A stretch of 17,281 nucleotides of DNA from a bacterium (GTDB lineage: Bacteria > Auribacterota > UBA3054). The DNA lies in assembly GCA_017444325.1 (NCBI GenBank), contig JAFSWV010000202.1:1-17281 (forward strand), given 5' to 3'. Positions 7,700 to 14,244 of the stretch are shown in pieces; positions within the stretch are counted from its first letter, which is position 1, and every line of letters starts with the position of its first letter. The notes under the pieces are model-generated. The model saw only the letters and a list, made by a program, of their open reading frames with translations. It was not told where the DNA came from and made no database searches. Made by a program: the position numbers and the translations under genes.

Positions 7700-8635
7700 T
7701 CAGATCTTGACTTGGTCCAGTTTTCCCAGAGCGTAGAGAATGGCCGCCTTCTCGACGTGGCGGCGGTTCTCCGCTTCCTGGAAGACGCGGGAATTCTTGC
7801 TCTCTATGACGGAGTCGGTGATCTCCTCGCCCCTGTGGGCTGGGAGACAATGCAGGACTATCGCGTCAGGCGAGGCGAGCTTCAGGCAGTCGTCGTCAAG
7901 GCAGAAACCTTCGAAAGCTTTCATCTTGGTGGCTTTCTCGTCTTCCTGGCCCATGCTGACCCAGACGTCCGTATAGAGAACGTCGGCGCCCTTGGCCGCC
8001 GCCTTGGGATCGTTTACGATGTTTATCACGGAGCCTGTCGTGGCTGCGATCGTTTTGGCTTCCTCGATTATCTCTTTGGGCGGCTCAAAGCCCTTGGGGC
8101 AGCCGACCGTCATGTTGGCGCCGGTCATGGCCGCGCCGAACATCAAAGAGATGCAGACGTTGTTGCCGTCGCCCAAATAGGTGATGTTTATGCCTTTCGT
8201 TTTGCCAAAGCATTCCTGGATGGTAAGGAGATCGGCGAAAGCCTGGCAGGGATGTTCCTCGTCGCAAAGCGCGTTGACGACGGGAATAGAGGCGTAGCGG
8301 GCGAACTCATCCAGAGTTCCGTGGGAGAAAACGCGCATGGCGGCGATCGTCACGTTCCTGGAAAGATAGCGGGCGATGTCTTTAACCGCTTCGCGGACGC
8401 CCATCTTAATTTCGTCCGGACGCAAAACCAGCGCGCGGCCGCCCATTTCCTCGGCGGCCAACTGGAAGCTGACGCGCGTCCTGAGGCTCGGCTTTTCAAA
8501 GATCAAAGCGAGCGTCTCGCCCTTCAAAAGGTCGTTTTCCGGTTCTTTCTTCAGAGCAGCGGAGACTTTCAAAATTTTTTCCAGCGTCTCCGTGCTGAGA
8601 TCTGTCATCCTGAGCAAATTCTTGTGATCTGCCAT
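7700..8635 (-). CDS. argF: Ornithine carbamoyltransferase
   Basis: A 311-residue cytoplasmic enzyme that makes citrulline from ornithine and carbamoyl phosphate in arginine synthesis. Carbamoyl-phosphate motif SLRTR is at 50-54, FSHGTLDEFARY at 103-114, HPCQ at 128-131, GDGNN at 155-159, the ornithine-specific loop DVWVSMG at 223-229 and HCLPAHRG at 262-269. The SMG loop separates it from aspartate carbamoyltransferase. The frame is open to an earlier ATG at 8729-8731, but the ATG at 8633-8635 has a ribosome-binding GGGAG eight bases upstream, starts at the usual MADHKNLL-type N-terminus and lies downstream of a good -10 element. It is the first gene of the left block; the next gene, cpsB, follows after 5 nt. 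Length is normal for the family. No other arginine gene is present in the window. Confidence 0.96.
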   Translation of the reverse strand: MADHKNLLRMTDLSTETLEKILKVSAALKKEPENDLLKGETLALIFEKPSLRTRVSFQLAAEEMGGRALVLRPDEIKMGVREAVKDIARYLSRNVTIAAMRVFSHGTLDEFARYASIPVVNALCDEEHPCQAFADLLTIQECFGKTKGINITYLGDGNNVCISLMFGAAMTGANMTVGCPKGFEPPKEIIEEAKTIAATTGSVINIVNDPKAAAKGADVLYTDVWVSMGQEDEKATKMKAFEGFCLDDDCLKLASPDAIVLHCLPAHRGEEITDSVIESKNSRVFQEAENRRHVEKAAILYALGKLDQVKI

Positions 8636-8681
8636 AATTAATTCTCCCAACGTAATATTTTGTTCTTTTAGGTAATTTAAG

Positions 8682-8687
8682 ATTATA
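8682..8687 (-). promoter_or_regulatory. Extended -10 promoter of argF and the polysaccharide cluster
   Basis: On the minus strand the sequence is TGG-TATAAT, a perfect -10 hexamer preceded by the TGn extension, 45 bp before the argF ATG. There is no convincing TTGACA at the usual distance (the best is a T-rich stretch), as is common for extended -10 promoters. No arginine operator was recognised around it. No other promoter is obvious between here and base 1. Confidence 0.6.
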
Positions 8688-8745
8688 CCAAAAACGGCTT
8701 TGAAAACATAGGGACGATTTCTCCAACTCAAATCAGCCTTTTTGC

Positions 8746-8751
8746 TAAAAT
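8746..8751 (+). promoter_or_regulatory. Likely extended -10 promoter of the HEAT-repeat lipoprotein gene
   Basis: TGC-TAAAAT, five of six matches to the -10 consensus with a TGn extension, ends 29 bp before the ATG at 8781. A strong ribosome-binding AAGGAG follows at 8768-8773, seven bases before the start. The -35 region is weak. This promoter points away from that of argF, so the 145-bp gap is a back-to-back promoter region; I see nothing else in it. Confidence 0.5.
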
Positions 8752-8780
8752 ATTAGCGGATAAACTTAAGGAGAAAAAGC

Positions 8781-9398
8781 ATGTCAAAGATCAGTTTTTG
8801 CCTTGTTGTTTTAGCGACGATATCTCTTAGCCTTACCGCTTGCGAAAAAGAAAAGCAAGCCGCTAAGACCATTGACATAAAAGGCGAACCTTTATTCGAA
8901 GCAGAGAACATCGCCGTCGTAGCAAAAACTTCCAAATACGCCGAAACGGACGCGCTCTTAAAGCAAGTGGAAGCTGAGACAAACGTGGCGATACTGGCGC
9001 AGCTGGCGACTCTGCTCAGCAAGACGACGAGCCGCGGCCCCTCTGTCAGAGCGGCTTTCAGAAAAATGCTCAAAAGCGAGAACGCCGACCTCAGAGCAGA
9101 AGCCCTCTGCGCGCTTGAGGACTACGCCGGCGTTAATTTCATGATCGATGACATGACGCCGCTTCTCAAAGACGAGAACGAAGACGTCAGGGACGCCGCC
9201 ATGGAAACGATTGCGGACTATTGCAAAGGCCGCAAGAAATACCAGATACTTATAGACTGCCTCGACAGCCAATACACCGACGTCGTTGAGAACACTGTTT
9301 TCAACCTCGGTTTTTACACCGACGCGAATTACGAGACCGCCGAGGACTGGAAGAAATGGTGGGCTGAGAACAAAGACACTTTCGTGCCCAACGATTAG
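8781..9398 (+). CDS. Small HEAT-repeat lipoprotein
   Basis: A 205-residue protein with a lipoprotein signal (MSKISFCLVVLATISLSLTAC, lipobox L-T-A-C, lipidated Cys21), followed by a charged linker and helical HEAT-like repeats at about 55-180. The repeats show the usual pattern of paired helices with VRAAF, LRAEALCAL and VRDAAMETI at the same register. The C-terminus, with a DWKKWWAEN segment, is typical of short HEAT-repeat proteins of environmental and gut bacteria. Such proteins usually bind partners and are not enzymes; the partner is unknown. It is the only plus-strand gene, with its own promoter and a strong ribosome-binding site. Its stop overlaps that of rlmN (4 nt shared), so no terminator can lie between the two genes. 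Confidence 0.9.
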   Translation: MSKISFCLVVLATISLSLTACEKEKQAAKTIDIKGEPLFEAENIAVVAKTSKYAETDALLKQVEAETNVAILAQLATLLSKTTSRGPSVRAAFRKMLKSENADLRAEALCALEDYAGVNFMIDDMTPLLKDENEDVRDAAMETIADYCKGRKKYQILIDCLDSQYTDVVENTVFNLGFYTDANYETAEDWKKWWAENKDTFVPND

Positions 9399-10420
9399 TT
9401 GTTCCTCTTGTCGGCCAATTGCCCGCAGGCTCCGCCTACCGTGCCGCCAAGGCTGCGCCTTACGGTGACGTTCATGTCGCGCTCCCTCAGATAATTCACG
9501 AAGCGCTCCAAATTTTCTTTCGCGCTGGGCTTGAATTCTCCGCCCGGAACGTCGTTTAGGGGAATGAGATTCACTTTGCAGTCAAAGCCGGAAAGGAGAC
9601 CGCACAACTCTTTCGCCTCCTTTACTCCGTCGTTCACGTCTTTTATCATGGCGTATTCGAAAGTGACGAGCCGTTTCGTGGCGGCGAAATATTTTTTCAG
9701 AACGGGCAAAAGCTCCTTTATTTCCGAGGGCGCCCGGGGAATGAGCTGCCGGCGCAATTCCTCCCTGGGAGCGTGCAAGGAGACCGCCAGGTTCATCTGC
9801 GGAAAATCGGCGGCAAATCTTTCTATGCCAGGAAGGACGCCGACCGTCGAGACCGTCACCCTTCTCGACCCGATGCCGAAACCGTCCTTGCAAATATTGA
9901 GAAAAGCTTTCAGCGCCTTATAATTGTAAAAAGGCTCGCCCATGCCCATGATGACAAGGTTTAGGCTTTCGGATCCGGAAGGCGGCAGCGAGCAGCGCAG
10001 GCTGTCCGCCATTTCGCCGGCCGTAAGATTTCTCTTAAGACCGTGGCGCCCGCTAAAGCAGAAGCGGCAGCCCACAGGACAGCCGACCTGAGTGGAAAGG
10101 CAGACGGTATAATGTCCTTCCATCGGCATCGTCACGGTCTCCGTGACAAAGCCGTCGCGCAGAAGCAGCGTTTGCTTTTGAGAGCCGTCCGGAGAGGGCT
10201 TCGCTTCCTCCAGGGAAAGGCTCAGAAAGGAAAAATTCCGCTCCAATTTTTCCCGCAGCGCTTTGGGAAAATTCGCCAGTTCCTGAAAACTCTTGACTTC
10301 CGGACGCTTGAAATACCAGTCCGTTAGCTGGCGGAAGCGGTAGGGTTTTTCGCCCGCTAATGAAAACCAACTCTTTAGAGGCTCGTAGAGCTCTTCCGAA
10401 ATAGAAGGCAGCGCATCCAT
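9395..10420 (-). CDS. rlmN: Dual-specificity 23S rRNA/tRNA adenine-C2 methyltransferase RlmN
   Basis: A 341-residue radical-SAM enzyme that methylates C2 of A2503 in 23S rRNA (and A37 of some tRNAs in studied members). The iron-sulfur cysteines are C114-x3-C118-x2-C121 (QVGCPVGCRFC), followed by SGRHGLKRNLTAGE. The MGMGEPFYNY segment at 158-167 and the C-terminal GGACGQL with the catalytic Cys332 fit RlmN. The related resistance enzyme Cfr shares these cysteines, but chromosomal housekeeping context and the RNLTAGE segment favour RlmN. The ATG touches the stop of the upstream lipoprotein gene (TAAATG, no gap). Its own TAA lies inside TTAG, shared with the convergent HEAT gene. Confidence 0.94.
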   Translation of the reverse strand: MDALPSISEELYEPLKSWFSLAGEKPYRFRQLTDWYFKRPEVKSFQELANFPKALREKLERNFSFLSLSLEEAKPSPDGSQKQTLLLRDGFVTETVTMPMEGHYTVCLSTQVGCPVGCRFCFSGRHGLKRNLTAGEMADSLRCSLPPSGSESLNLVIMGMGEPFYNYKALKAFLNICKDGFGIGSRRVTVSTVGVLPGIERFAADFPQMNLAVSLHAPREELRRQLIPRAPSEIKELLPVLKKYFAATKRLVTFEYAMIKDVNDGVKEAKELCGLLSGFDCKVNLIPLNDVPGGEFKPSAKENLERFVNYLRERDMNVTVRRSLGGTVGGACGQLADKRNN

Positions 10421-11092
10421 TTACTGCAAAGTCAAAACGCGGTATTTGTTCGTGCAGGGCTCGAAGGCGTGGGGCGCGTTGACTTTTTCCGGCTTGCCGA
10501 AAAAGCCTCTGCATTTTTCGCCGGTCGCGGCCTCCCAATAGCCTTGCGCGGGCAGGAAGAGTTCGTCGTAAGACAAGGTCCCGTCGGCGGTCTCAAGCAC
10601 CACCTGGCTTCCGCTCTCGTAGGCTTTCTTTATGCGGCTGGTTTCAGGGCAGAATCCGCCCAGAGAGTGCGAGAGCACCTTCCAGGCCAGGGGCGGAATA
10701 TCGGGCGCCACGACGTTCTGCAGACGCGATGCGGGGCACTTGTAAACTATTCCGGCGTCCTCTAAGAAAAGCAGCCAGACGTCGTTGTTGCCGAGCGCGG
10801 AGAAAAAGGTGTAACCCATGTATTTCAGGCGCCAGCGGATCGATTTATCCGGCTGCCAGAGCGCCATGGCCGCGATCTTCTGATTCCCGTGGTCGGGCGT
10901 TTCTATCGCCAGATCGACGCTGTAGCGGAAGACGCTGTCGGCGTTTTTGCTTTTGTTTTCCCTGATCTCTTTCAGCGCGGTTTCCTTCCGGTCGGGACCG
11001 AAAGCGGGCGTATCGTCCGGCTCGGGCTTAACTGTCGCGCAGGAAACGAGCAGGAAAACAGAAGCCAAAAAAAGCAGCAGCTTACTTTTCAT
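10421..11092 (-). CDS. Outer-membrane-type lipoprotein, LolA/LolB-like
   Basis: A 223-residue lipoprotein: signal MKSKLLLFLASVFLLVSC with lipobox L-V-S-C and lipidated Cys18, then a Pro/Asp/Lys-rich linker to about residue 50. The mature part is mostly beta strands with aromatic residues (IRWRLKYMGYTFFSAL; WLLFLEDAGIVYKC; LSYDELFLP), which recalls the half-barrel of LolA, LolB and DUF4292 proteins that hold lipid acyl chains. That similarity is by pattern only. Its ATG overlaps the end of the upstream 4-TM gene by 11 nt, and rlmN begins directly at its stop. The tight overlap suggests that the 4-TM protein and this lipoprotein are a functional pair in the envelope. Confidence 0.85.
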   Translation of the reverse strand: MKSKLLLFLASVFLLVSCATVKPEPDDTPAFGPDRKETALKEIRENKSKNADSVFRYSVDLAIETPDHGNQKIAAMALWQPDKSIRWRLKYMGYTFFSALGNNDVWLLFLEDAGIVYKCPASRLQNVVAPDIPPLAWKVLSHSLGGFCPETSRIKKAYESGSQVVLETADGTLSYDELFLPAQGYWEAATGEKCRGFFGKPEKVNAPHAFEPCTNKYRVLTLQ

Positions 11093-11516
11093 ACTCGGCC
11101 GCCTCCTCTTTCGTCAGGGCGAAATGCCGCTTGTTGTAAAGGGCCAAAAGCGCGAAGACGACCGCCATGAAAACGTGCCGCCGCATAACGAGAGAGACCG
11201 CCGGATGCTGCCCGGTCCGCCAGATCATTAGCGCAAGGAAAACGAGCAGCACAAAGCAGAGGATCGTGTACTGGCGCTTTCTGGAAACGATGTTGGGCAC
11301 TTTCTTGACCGAGGAGGCCAGAAGCCCTGTAAAATAGACGCCCAGGACGAGAAGAATGTCGAGCGCGAAAGGCGCCGCCTGGCGCGTCGTCTCGATCTTT
11401 TCAACTTTTACGGGATCGTCTTTGGCCGTATATAGCGCCGCGGCGTAAAGAAGGTGCCCCGCGGCGAAAAACAGCGCCATTACGATCGCCAGACGGACAA
11501 AGTGAGCAGGCCGCAT
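11082..11516 (-). CDS. Small four-TM membrane protein of unknown function
   Basis: A 144-residue protein with hydrophobic segments near 8-28, 48-67, 83-99 and 112-127, a short acidic and basic loop between the first two, and a charged C-terminus (LTKEEAAEYEK). No family motif was recognised. It follows dfx after 4 nt and overlaps the following lipoprotein gene by 11 nt. The ribosome-binding sequence, if any, lies in the dfx tail (GGAAAAAG). Position between superoxide reductase and a lipoprotein does not reveal its role. Confidence 0.82.
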   Translation of the reverse strand: MRPAHFVRLAIVMALFFAAGHLLYAAALYTAKDDPVKVEKIETTRQAAPFALDILLVLGVYFTGLLASSVKKVPNIVSRKRQYTILCFVLLVFLALMIWRTGQHPAVSLVMRRHVFMAVVFALLALYNKRHFALTKEEAAEYEK

Positions 11517-11520
11517 CTAA

Positions 11521-11898
11521 TTACTTTTTCCAGAGGCCGTGCAGGTTGCAGTAGGCCAGGGCCTGGATGACTTCGTCGCCGGGCAGGAGAGGGAATTCCG
11601 CCTTCGGTTCGTCGCTGGGAGTCAGAGCCTTCCTCTGGTTGCCGTTCTTGGTCTGGATAGCGATCCATTCGATGTAGTGGGCTTCCGTCATGGGGTGCGC
11701 CACGGAGCCCACGGTCACGGTGACTTTGGATCCTTCGACGGAGACGACCGGCACGTGCTTCTCAACCGCCGCGTCGGTGGTGTTGGGAACGAGTTCCTCC
11801 ATTTTTTCGCCGCAGCAGACGACGGGAACGCCGCTGGCCTTGGCGAAAGCAATGATGTTGCCGCAGTGTTTGCACTGGTAGAATTTCAGTTCGGTCAT
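11521..11898 (-). CDS. dfx: Desulfoferrodoxin (two-iron superoxide reductase)
   Basis: A 125-residue cytoplasmic protein that reduces superoxide to peroxide without making oxygen, the usual defence of anaerobes. Both metal centres are complete. Center I (rubredoxin-like, desulforedoxin domain) has Cys9, Cys12, Cys28 and Cys29. The catalytic center II has EKH (Glu46, His48), AHPM (His68), EAHYIEW (His74) and CNLHGLW (Cys117, His120). Length matches two-iron desulfoferrodoxins; the single-center neelaredoxins lack the N-terminal cysteines. A ribosome-binding AGGAG sits upstream of the ATG. It follows pyrH after 27 nt with no terminator, so it is probably cotranscribed. No rubredoxin or rubrerythrin partner is visible in the window. 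Confidence 0.96.
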   Translation of the reverse strand: MTELKFYQCKHCGNIIAFAKASGVPVVCCGEKMEELVPNTTDAAVEKHVPVVSVEGSKVTVTVGSVAHPMTEAHYIEWIAIQTKNGNQRKALTPSDEPKAEFPLLPGDEVIQALAYCNLHGLWKK

Positions 11899-11925
11899 AG
11901 TTGAACTCCTTTTTGCGTTAAATTT

Positions 11926-12630
11926 TCAGCTTATGATGGAACAGTTGGCTTCGCCCCTCAGAACTTTCGCAATGTTTCCGGGAGCGCGCATGTCGAAGAC
12001 CATGATCTTGATGCCGTTCTGGCGGCACATCGTGATGGAAGTGAGATCCATGACGTTCAGGCGTTTTTCCAGAACTTCGTCGTAAGTAAGTTCGGGAAGC
12101 CTTTTGGCCGTAGGATCCTTTACGGGATCGGCGGTATAGACGCCGTCCACTTTCGTGCCTTTCATGACGACTTCCGCGCCCACTTCGGCCGCTCTCAGAG
12201 CCGCCGTCGTGTCGGTAGAGAAGAAGGGGTGTCCCGTGCCGCCTGCGAAGATGACGATCTTGCCCTTACTGAGCCATCTTTTCGCTTTCAGGGGCTGGAC
12301 GAGGTTGGCTAAGCGCGGCATCTCGACGGCCGACATAACTTCCGCCGCCACGCCTTCCGCTTCCAGAAAATCTTTCAAGGCCAGGGCGTTCATGACGGTC
12401 CCCAGCATGCCGATGTAATCGGCGGACACGCGGTTCATGGCGTGGCCTTTTTCCGAAAGTCCGCGGAAGAAATTGCCGCCGCCCACGACGATGGCGATCT
12501 CGGTCTTGGTCTCAGACGCTTCTTTGATCTCTTTGGCCACCCGGCTCAAGGCTTCCGGGTCAAGGCCCGTTCCGGAAGCGCCGCCCAGAACTTCTCCGCT
12601 GAGTTTCAGCAGCACGCGTTTGAATTGCAT
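11926..12630 (-). CDS. pyrH: UMP kinase
   Basis: A 234-residue cytoplasmic hexameric kinase of the amino-acid-kinase fold that phosphorylates UMP to UDP. Family motifs are KLSGEVLGG at 9-17, GGGNFFRG at 50-57, the GTGHPFFSTDTTAALRA segment at 131-147 and TKVDGVYTADP at 159-169. Full length for the family. It follows rpsB and tsf as in many bacteria, but an intrinsic terminator stands between tsf and its start, so it depends on read-through or on a promoter not visible to me. A weak AGGG precedes the ATG. The usual next gene, frr (ribosome recycling factor), is absent here; dfx takes that place. Confidence 0.96.
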   Translation of the reverse strand: MQFKRVLLKLSGEVLGGASGTGLDPEALSRVAKEIKEASETKTEIAIVVGGGNFFRGLSEKGHAMNRVSADYIGMLGTVMNALALKDFLEAEGVAAEVMSAVEMPRLANLVQPLKAKRWLSKGKIVIFAGGTGHPFFSTDTTAALRAAEVGAEVVMKGTKVDGVYTADPVKDPTAKRLPELTYDEVLEKRLNVMDLTSITMCRQNGIKIMVFDMRAPGNIAKVLRGEANCSIIS

Positions 12631-12652
12631 AGGATCCCTTTAGTTTCAGCTT

Positions 12653-12685
12653 AAAAAAAAGAGCGCCTTGCGGGGCGCTCTTTTT
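12653..12685 (-). terminator. Intrinsic terminator after tsf
   Basis: A perfect 7-bp GC-rich stem (GAGCGCC at 12661-12667 with GGCGCTC at 12674-12680, six-base loop) is flanked by eight A on the left and five T on the right, so the stem can extend by A:T pairs. Read on the minus strand it ends in eight T, which suits termination of the rpsB-tsf transcript. The A/T symmetry means it could also act on plus-strand transcripts. Confidence 0.9.
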
Positions 12686-12691
12686 AATGTT

Positions 12692-13288
12692 TTACAGCTC
12701 TTCGCCGACCTGGTAACGGACGAAGCGACGAACGACCATGTTCTCACCCAGCTTGGCGATGACGCCCTTGATGAGGTCATTGATCTTGATCTTGTCGTCT
12801 TTCACGAACGGCTGGTCAACGAGGCAGATCTCGGAATAGAACTTCTCAAGCTTGCCTTCTATGATCTTGTCCTGAATGTTGGCGGGCTTGTTGGCCACTT
12901 CCTCGCGGTAGAAGGATTTTTCCTTCTCGACCACTTCGGCGGGGACCTGTTCGCGGGAAACGTACTGCGGAGCCATGGAGGCGATCTGGATCGTCAGGTC
13001 CTTGACCATCTCCTGGAACAGTTCGTTCTTGGCCACGAAGTCGGATTCGCAGGCCACTTCGATGAGCACGCCAACTTTGCTGTTGGAGTGGATGTAGCTG
13101 GCCACGATACCTTCGTTGGTGGAACGGGCGGCCTTCTTGACGGCTTTCGCCACGCCGCGCTTCCTTAAGATCTCTTTGGCTTTTTCCATGTCGCCCTCGG
13201 CCTCGACCAGGGCTTTTTTGCAGTCCATCATGCCGGCTTGGGTAAGCTCGCGCAGTTGGTTGACCAGTTTGGCAGTAATTTCGGCCAT
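12692..13288 (-). CDS. tsf: Elongation factor Ts (short form)
   Basis: A 198-residue cytoplasmic guanine-nucleotide exchange factor for EF-Tu. The N-terminal UBA-like domain with LRELTQAGMMDCKKAL at 12-27 is conserved, followed by the core with VACESDFVAKN at 78-88, where Asp83 and Phe84 are the residues that contact EF-Tu. It is short: E. coli EF-Ts has 283 residues, while the Thermus type has about 196 and lacks the second core subdomain and coiled-coil insert. This gene is of the short class and not a truncation, since it ends in a normal stop and a terminator follows. It lies 33 nt after rpsB, with only a weak AGGAA before the ATG. Confidence 0.96.
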   Translation of the reverse strand: MAEITAKLVNQLRELTQAGMMDCKKALVEAEGDMEKAKEILRKRGVAKAVKKAARSTNEGIVASYIHSNSKVGVLIEVACESDFVAKNELFQEMVKDLTIQIASMAPQYVSREQVPAEVVEKEKSFYREEVANKPANIQDKIIEGKLEKFYSEICLVDQPFVKDDKIKINDLIKGVIAKLGENMVVRRFVRYQVGEEL

Positions 13289-13321
13289 ATTTATATTCCT
13301 GTATTGTTGTTCGTTAATTTA

Positions 13322-14167
13322 TTATTCCTGAGTTTCCTTGGGAGCTTCGGGAGCGGCCTCTTTCGGGGCTTCCTTTTCAGCCTTGGGGGCGCGGCGCGGT
13401 CTTTCGGCGCGGGGCTTGGGCTGGGACTTCTCCTGCTCTTTTTCTATGAGCTCGCGTTCCTTTCTCTGCTTCTCGACTTCCTCGAAATAGACTCTGCCTT
13501 CGTTGATGGCTTTGGCGATCGTGGTCGTGATAAGCGTCACGGAGCTGATGGTGTCGTCGTTGCCGGGGATGACGAAGTCGGCGTTGTCGGGGTTGCCGTT
13601 CGTGTCGCAAAGGGCGATGATGGGGATGCCGAGCTTCTTGGCTTCCGTCACAGCGATGCGCTCTTTGTTGACGTCAACGATGAAGATGGCAGCCGGGGCT
13701 TCCTGGAGGTCACGGAGACCGCAGAGGTTCTTGTCGAACTTGGCGTATTCTCTCGTCATGACAGCCTGCTCTTTCTTGGGCAGCTTCTCGAAGAGGCCTT
13801 TCTTCTGGAGGTCTTCGATCTCGTTCATGCGGCGGACGGACTGGCGGATGGTGCGGAGGTTGGTCAAAGTGCCGCCCAGCCAGCGTTCGCAGACATACGG
13901 CATCTCGCAGCTCTTGGCGAGATCGCTGACGATGGCTTTGCTCTGAAGCTTAGTGCAGACAAAGAGGATCTTGCCGCCTTTCTGGGCCACTAAGCGGGCG
14001 TACTGCGTCGCGTAGTCGAGATAACGCTGCGTCTTCTGCAGGTCGATGATGTGGATCCCTTTCCTTTCTTCGAAGATGAAGGGGATCATTTTGGGGTTGC
14101 GTTTGCGTTTCTGGTGGCCGAAATGGACTCCGGCTTCCAGAAGTTCGGAAATTGAGATAACGGACAT
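13322..14167 (-). CDS. rpsB: 30S ribosomal protein S2
   Basis: A 281-residue ribosomal protein. The family core is residues 1-231, with EAGVHFGHQ at 11-19, the RKGIHIIDLQKT segment at 35-46, and the conserved FIVDVNKERIAVTEA and IPIIALCDTN regions at 162-190. From about 232 the protein carries a 50-residue low-complexity tail of Lys, Glu, Pro and Ala, longer than in E. coli S2 (241 residues); such tails occur in several phyla and are probably disordered. A ribosome-binding AAGGAAA precedes the ATG. The 77 bp to the upstream pdxJ gene may hold an S2 promoter or leader, but I find no clear -10/-35 pair. Confidence 0.97.
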   Translation of the reverse strand: MSVISISELLEAGVHFGHQKRKRNPKMIPFIFEERKGIHIIDLQKTQRYLDYATQYARLVAQKGGKILFVCTKLQSKAIVSDLAKSCEMPYVCERWLGGTLTNLRTIRQSVRRMNEIEDLQKKGLFEKLPKKEQAVMTREYAKFDKNLCGLRDLQEAPAAIFIVDVNKERIAVTEAKKLGIPIIALCDTNGNPDNADFVIPGNDDTISSVTLITTTIAKAINEGRVYFEEVEKQRKERELIEKEQEKSQPKPRAERPRRAPKAEKEAPKEAAPEAPKETQE

Positions 14168-14244
14168 AAAGTTTCCTTTTGTTCGTCAGACTTCGCCGCG
14201 AATGAATCTTCGGGCTCAAGTCTTAACAGGTTAAATTAAATTGG

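Noticed and set aside
7695..7850. An upstream in-frame ATG that would lengthen the CpsB-like protein by 52 residues
   Set aside because: The extra part overlaps argF in another frame and has Arg/Pro/Ser-rich shadow composition; the ATG at 7694 fits the family start.
7712..8641. A 309-codon open frame on the plus strand covering all of argF
   Set aside because: It is antisense to a gene with full catalytic motifs; its translation is rich in Arg, Gly, Ala, Val and Asp with no family pattern, as expected from codon bias of the true gene.
8636..8731. An upstream in-frame ATG that would lengthen ArgF by 32 residues
   Set aside because: It lies upstream of the extended -10 promoter and the ribosome-binding site, so it would not be transcribed from that promoter; family N-termini match the later ATG.
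9438..9466. Short hairpin AAGGC-TGC-GCCTT near the end of rlmN as a terminator for the HEAT gene
   Set aside because: No T-run follows on the plus strand, and the bases encode the conserved C-terminal catalytic region of RlmN.
9395..10420. Cfr-type antibiotic resistance methyltransferase
   Set aside because: Motifs and housekeeping context fit RlmN, and there is no sign of mobile DNA around it.
13238..13993. A 251-codon plus-strand frame across tsf-rpsB
   Set aside because: Antisense to ribosomal protein S2; the Leu/Phe/Gly-rich beginning is the reverse of the Lys/Glu/Pro tail codons.
14189..14222. Imperfect inverted repeat (GACTT...AAGTC) before rpsB as an S2 leader structure
   Set aside because: Only five clean base pairs with mismatches inside; no comparative support, so not listed as a feature.
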